Assembly: GCA_023078555.1 (NCBI GenBank)
Contig: CM041200.1
Coordinates: forward strand, 2,674,001-2,738,000
Direction of reading: 5' to 3'
Length of the DNA stretch: 64,000 nt
DNA from: Ulva prolifera
Lineage: Eukaryota > Chlorophyta > Ulvophyceae > Ulvales > Ulvaceae
The notes below the pieces were generated by a model. It was not told the DNA's origin, made no database searches, and saw only the letters and a list, made by a program, of their open reading frames with translations. A program made the translations under genes and the position numbers. Positions 62,422 through 64,000 of the stretch are shown in pieces. The stretch's first letter is position 1. Every line of letters starts with the position of its first letter.

Positions 62422-64000
62422 CTTAAGTGGCAGCCTCCTCGACGTGTACATGGGCCTTTTCACGATGTGATTGATTGGTGTAAAACATTGTCTCTCATGC
62501 ACAGTGCATCAAACGACAGGCAGTGCCGGTGATAATGCATGTGGTGTTGTGGCGTGCCTTCTGTTGCCGGCACATCACACCACTTCGTGTCAGTCTTCCT
62601 TTGAAGTAAGACCTGCCACATGGCCCAGCATAGTCCAGGTCATTGGTCGCCCGATATGCAAGTTACAAATTCTGTCTCAAGTAGCGACTATGTTGCACAG
62701 GAATACGCTGTGGGCTTTCTAACTCACTCTGTGTATGTAGCAATGTTTCTGTATGCCTCGACTGAACTGTATGTGTCATCAAGTCTGTCCCTGTATGCTT
62801 CAACTGCACCAGGCAGTATCACAGTGCACGTGGCAGACCACCAATCCGGGACCAGCTGCACATGCATGATGCCGACCATTACCGCTGAGGGCAGCTTAGT
62901 GCTATCTCGAGGTGCTGGCCGTGTACTCGGGCGTGGCCACCTTGCTCACAGTCGCTCATGCGCCCTCTCGCAGCTGCCCGATATCCCGGCACGGTAGCAG
63001 ACTCGCCCAGTCCCTTCGTTCCCCTGGGGTGTGGGTGCAGATTGCCATGCGCACCGTAATACTGTGTCAACTGCCTGCATGGCTCCCTCACAGGGCCGGA
63101 CGCATGCATGGGCAACACCAGCCTGCGAGCGCAGCCGCACGTCCCTGTTTGGTTGGCATGTGGCCCCGCCTGTGTGGGCCCAGCATACCAGAGATGCATT
63201 GAGCATGGTGCGTGTGCATGGCGTGGACCTGTCCCTGCATTTGGTGCGCAGGGACAGCTGTCAACGTGATTGTTCGTATCCTCTGCATGCTGTGCACTGG
63301 TTCTTCACTGCTGTCGTCGAACAAGTGCCCTGGGCTCCATTGTTGCAGTGTATGCCAAGCTGGTTCGCGGTGGAGAAGTGTGTTCTGTTCAAAATGTAGT
63401 TGTTTTGAATCACTACTATCAGCCTTCGCCTTGGCGAATCCGTGCATCCGGTATCGAGGTGGCAGGAGTGCTGCAGATGTTCGGTGTCTCGATTGGCGCT
63501 GGTGGGTGTGGAGCCTTTGGCGGTGGCTGATGTGTGCTGGCGCAGCCGGATTAGTGTGTTAAGAGGGTGTGTCCCTCCCTGCGCTGTGAGCATGCAGCCC
63601 TGCCTACGCTCTTGTTGCAGCCGGGGCCGGAGTGCAGTGACAGTTTCATGGTCGATGGTGTCTGCTATCCGTGGGTCCTAAGGTGCATGCATGTTGGGGT
63701 GAGGTGTGATGCCCTATCCATCAGAATCATCGGTTGCTCACGTGATTATGGCGTGATGCCTGATCGATGTTTGATGTTCGTTGTTGTGCATAGGGCCTTG
63801 TAGGGGCTGCGTTGTGGATCTGATTTGAACGCGTCGCGAGCTTTGTCGGGCTTTGTTTGCAGCTGCTGGCTGCATTCCGCAAGCATGCGCCTGCTCCAAG
63901 TCCATGAGGTGACGCGAAGAAATCTTGATATCAACGAGAATCATGCGCCAGGGTCCTCGTCACAGACAAGCTGATGCAAGTCAGACCAGGATCTGGAGGA
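62422..64000. other. Gene-poor region to window end
   Basis: About 1.6 kb after the OPR stop. Frames such as 62620-62997 (+) and 63031-63399 (+) overlap minus-strand frames and have no family resemblance. Composition resembles the other gene-poor blocks. A gene lying mostly beyond the window cannot be excluded. Confidence 0.45.

Overview
The window looks like nuclear DNA of a flagellated green alga (Chlorophyta). Every recognisable gene is a eukaryotic family split by GT-AG introns. The set combines an octotricopeptide-repeat (OPR) protein, a B-type cyclin-dependent kinase of the plant lineage, plant-type TAF4 and TAF1B, and two cilium-associated proteins (a CCDC77 homologue and a kinesin-9). 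No ribosomal RNA, tRNA, CRISPR array or intact transposon was recognised. Gene models were built by hand from domain similarity, reading frame and splice-site phase. Many close exactly to a multiple of three, but they are not transcript-verified.

Layout, left to right. 34-691 (+): 3' end of an RsgA/YjeQ GTPase. 0.7-6.9 kb: gene-poor, with one broken coding-like stretch near 1.9-2.5 kb and a perfect hairpin at 4.87 kb. 6,973-8,675 (+): helical protein. 9,048-11,269 (-): CCDC77. 12,423-15,841 (+): TAF4. 17,206-19,929 (+): unknown Ser/Gln/His-rich protein. 20,240-24,442 (-): PGAP1 GPI-inositol deacylase. 24,975-26,237 (+): VPS29-like protein with lost metal ligands and a long tail. 26,871-30,051 (+): kinesin-9. 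31,174-32,353 (+): PTGES2-like glutaredoxin/GST protein. 32,485-34,388 (-): CDKB.

34.4-38.4 kb is a second gene-poor block. 38,414-40,622 (+): secreted, possibly GPI-anchored PI-PLC-like phosphodiesterase. 41,761-42,480 (+): GNAT acetyltransferase. 43,649-44,904 (-): unknown. 44,980-46,553 (-): NIPA-type Mg2+ transporter. 47,171-48,828 (+): isocitrate lyase/PEP mutase family enzyme with Ser for the usual Cys. 49,179-54,707 (-): RCC1-UBA-HECT ubiquitin ligase. 56,214-58,251 (-): TAF1B/Rrn7. 59,017-62,421 (+): OPR protein. 62.4-64 kb: no gene seen.

The genes do not form an operon or one pathway, as expected for a nuclear genome. Loose functional pairs exist: PGAP1 with a candidate GPI-anchored PI-PLC, CCDC77 with kinesin-9, and TAF4 with TAF1B. 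The oddest proteins are the VPS29 relative, the HECT ligase with a UBA domain inside its RCC1 propeller, and the Cys-to-Ser PEP mutase-family enzyme. Introns include a class of only about 35-50 nt. Several gene pairs are divergent and share short upstream regions.
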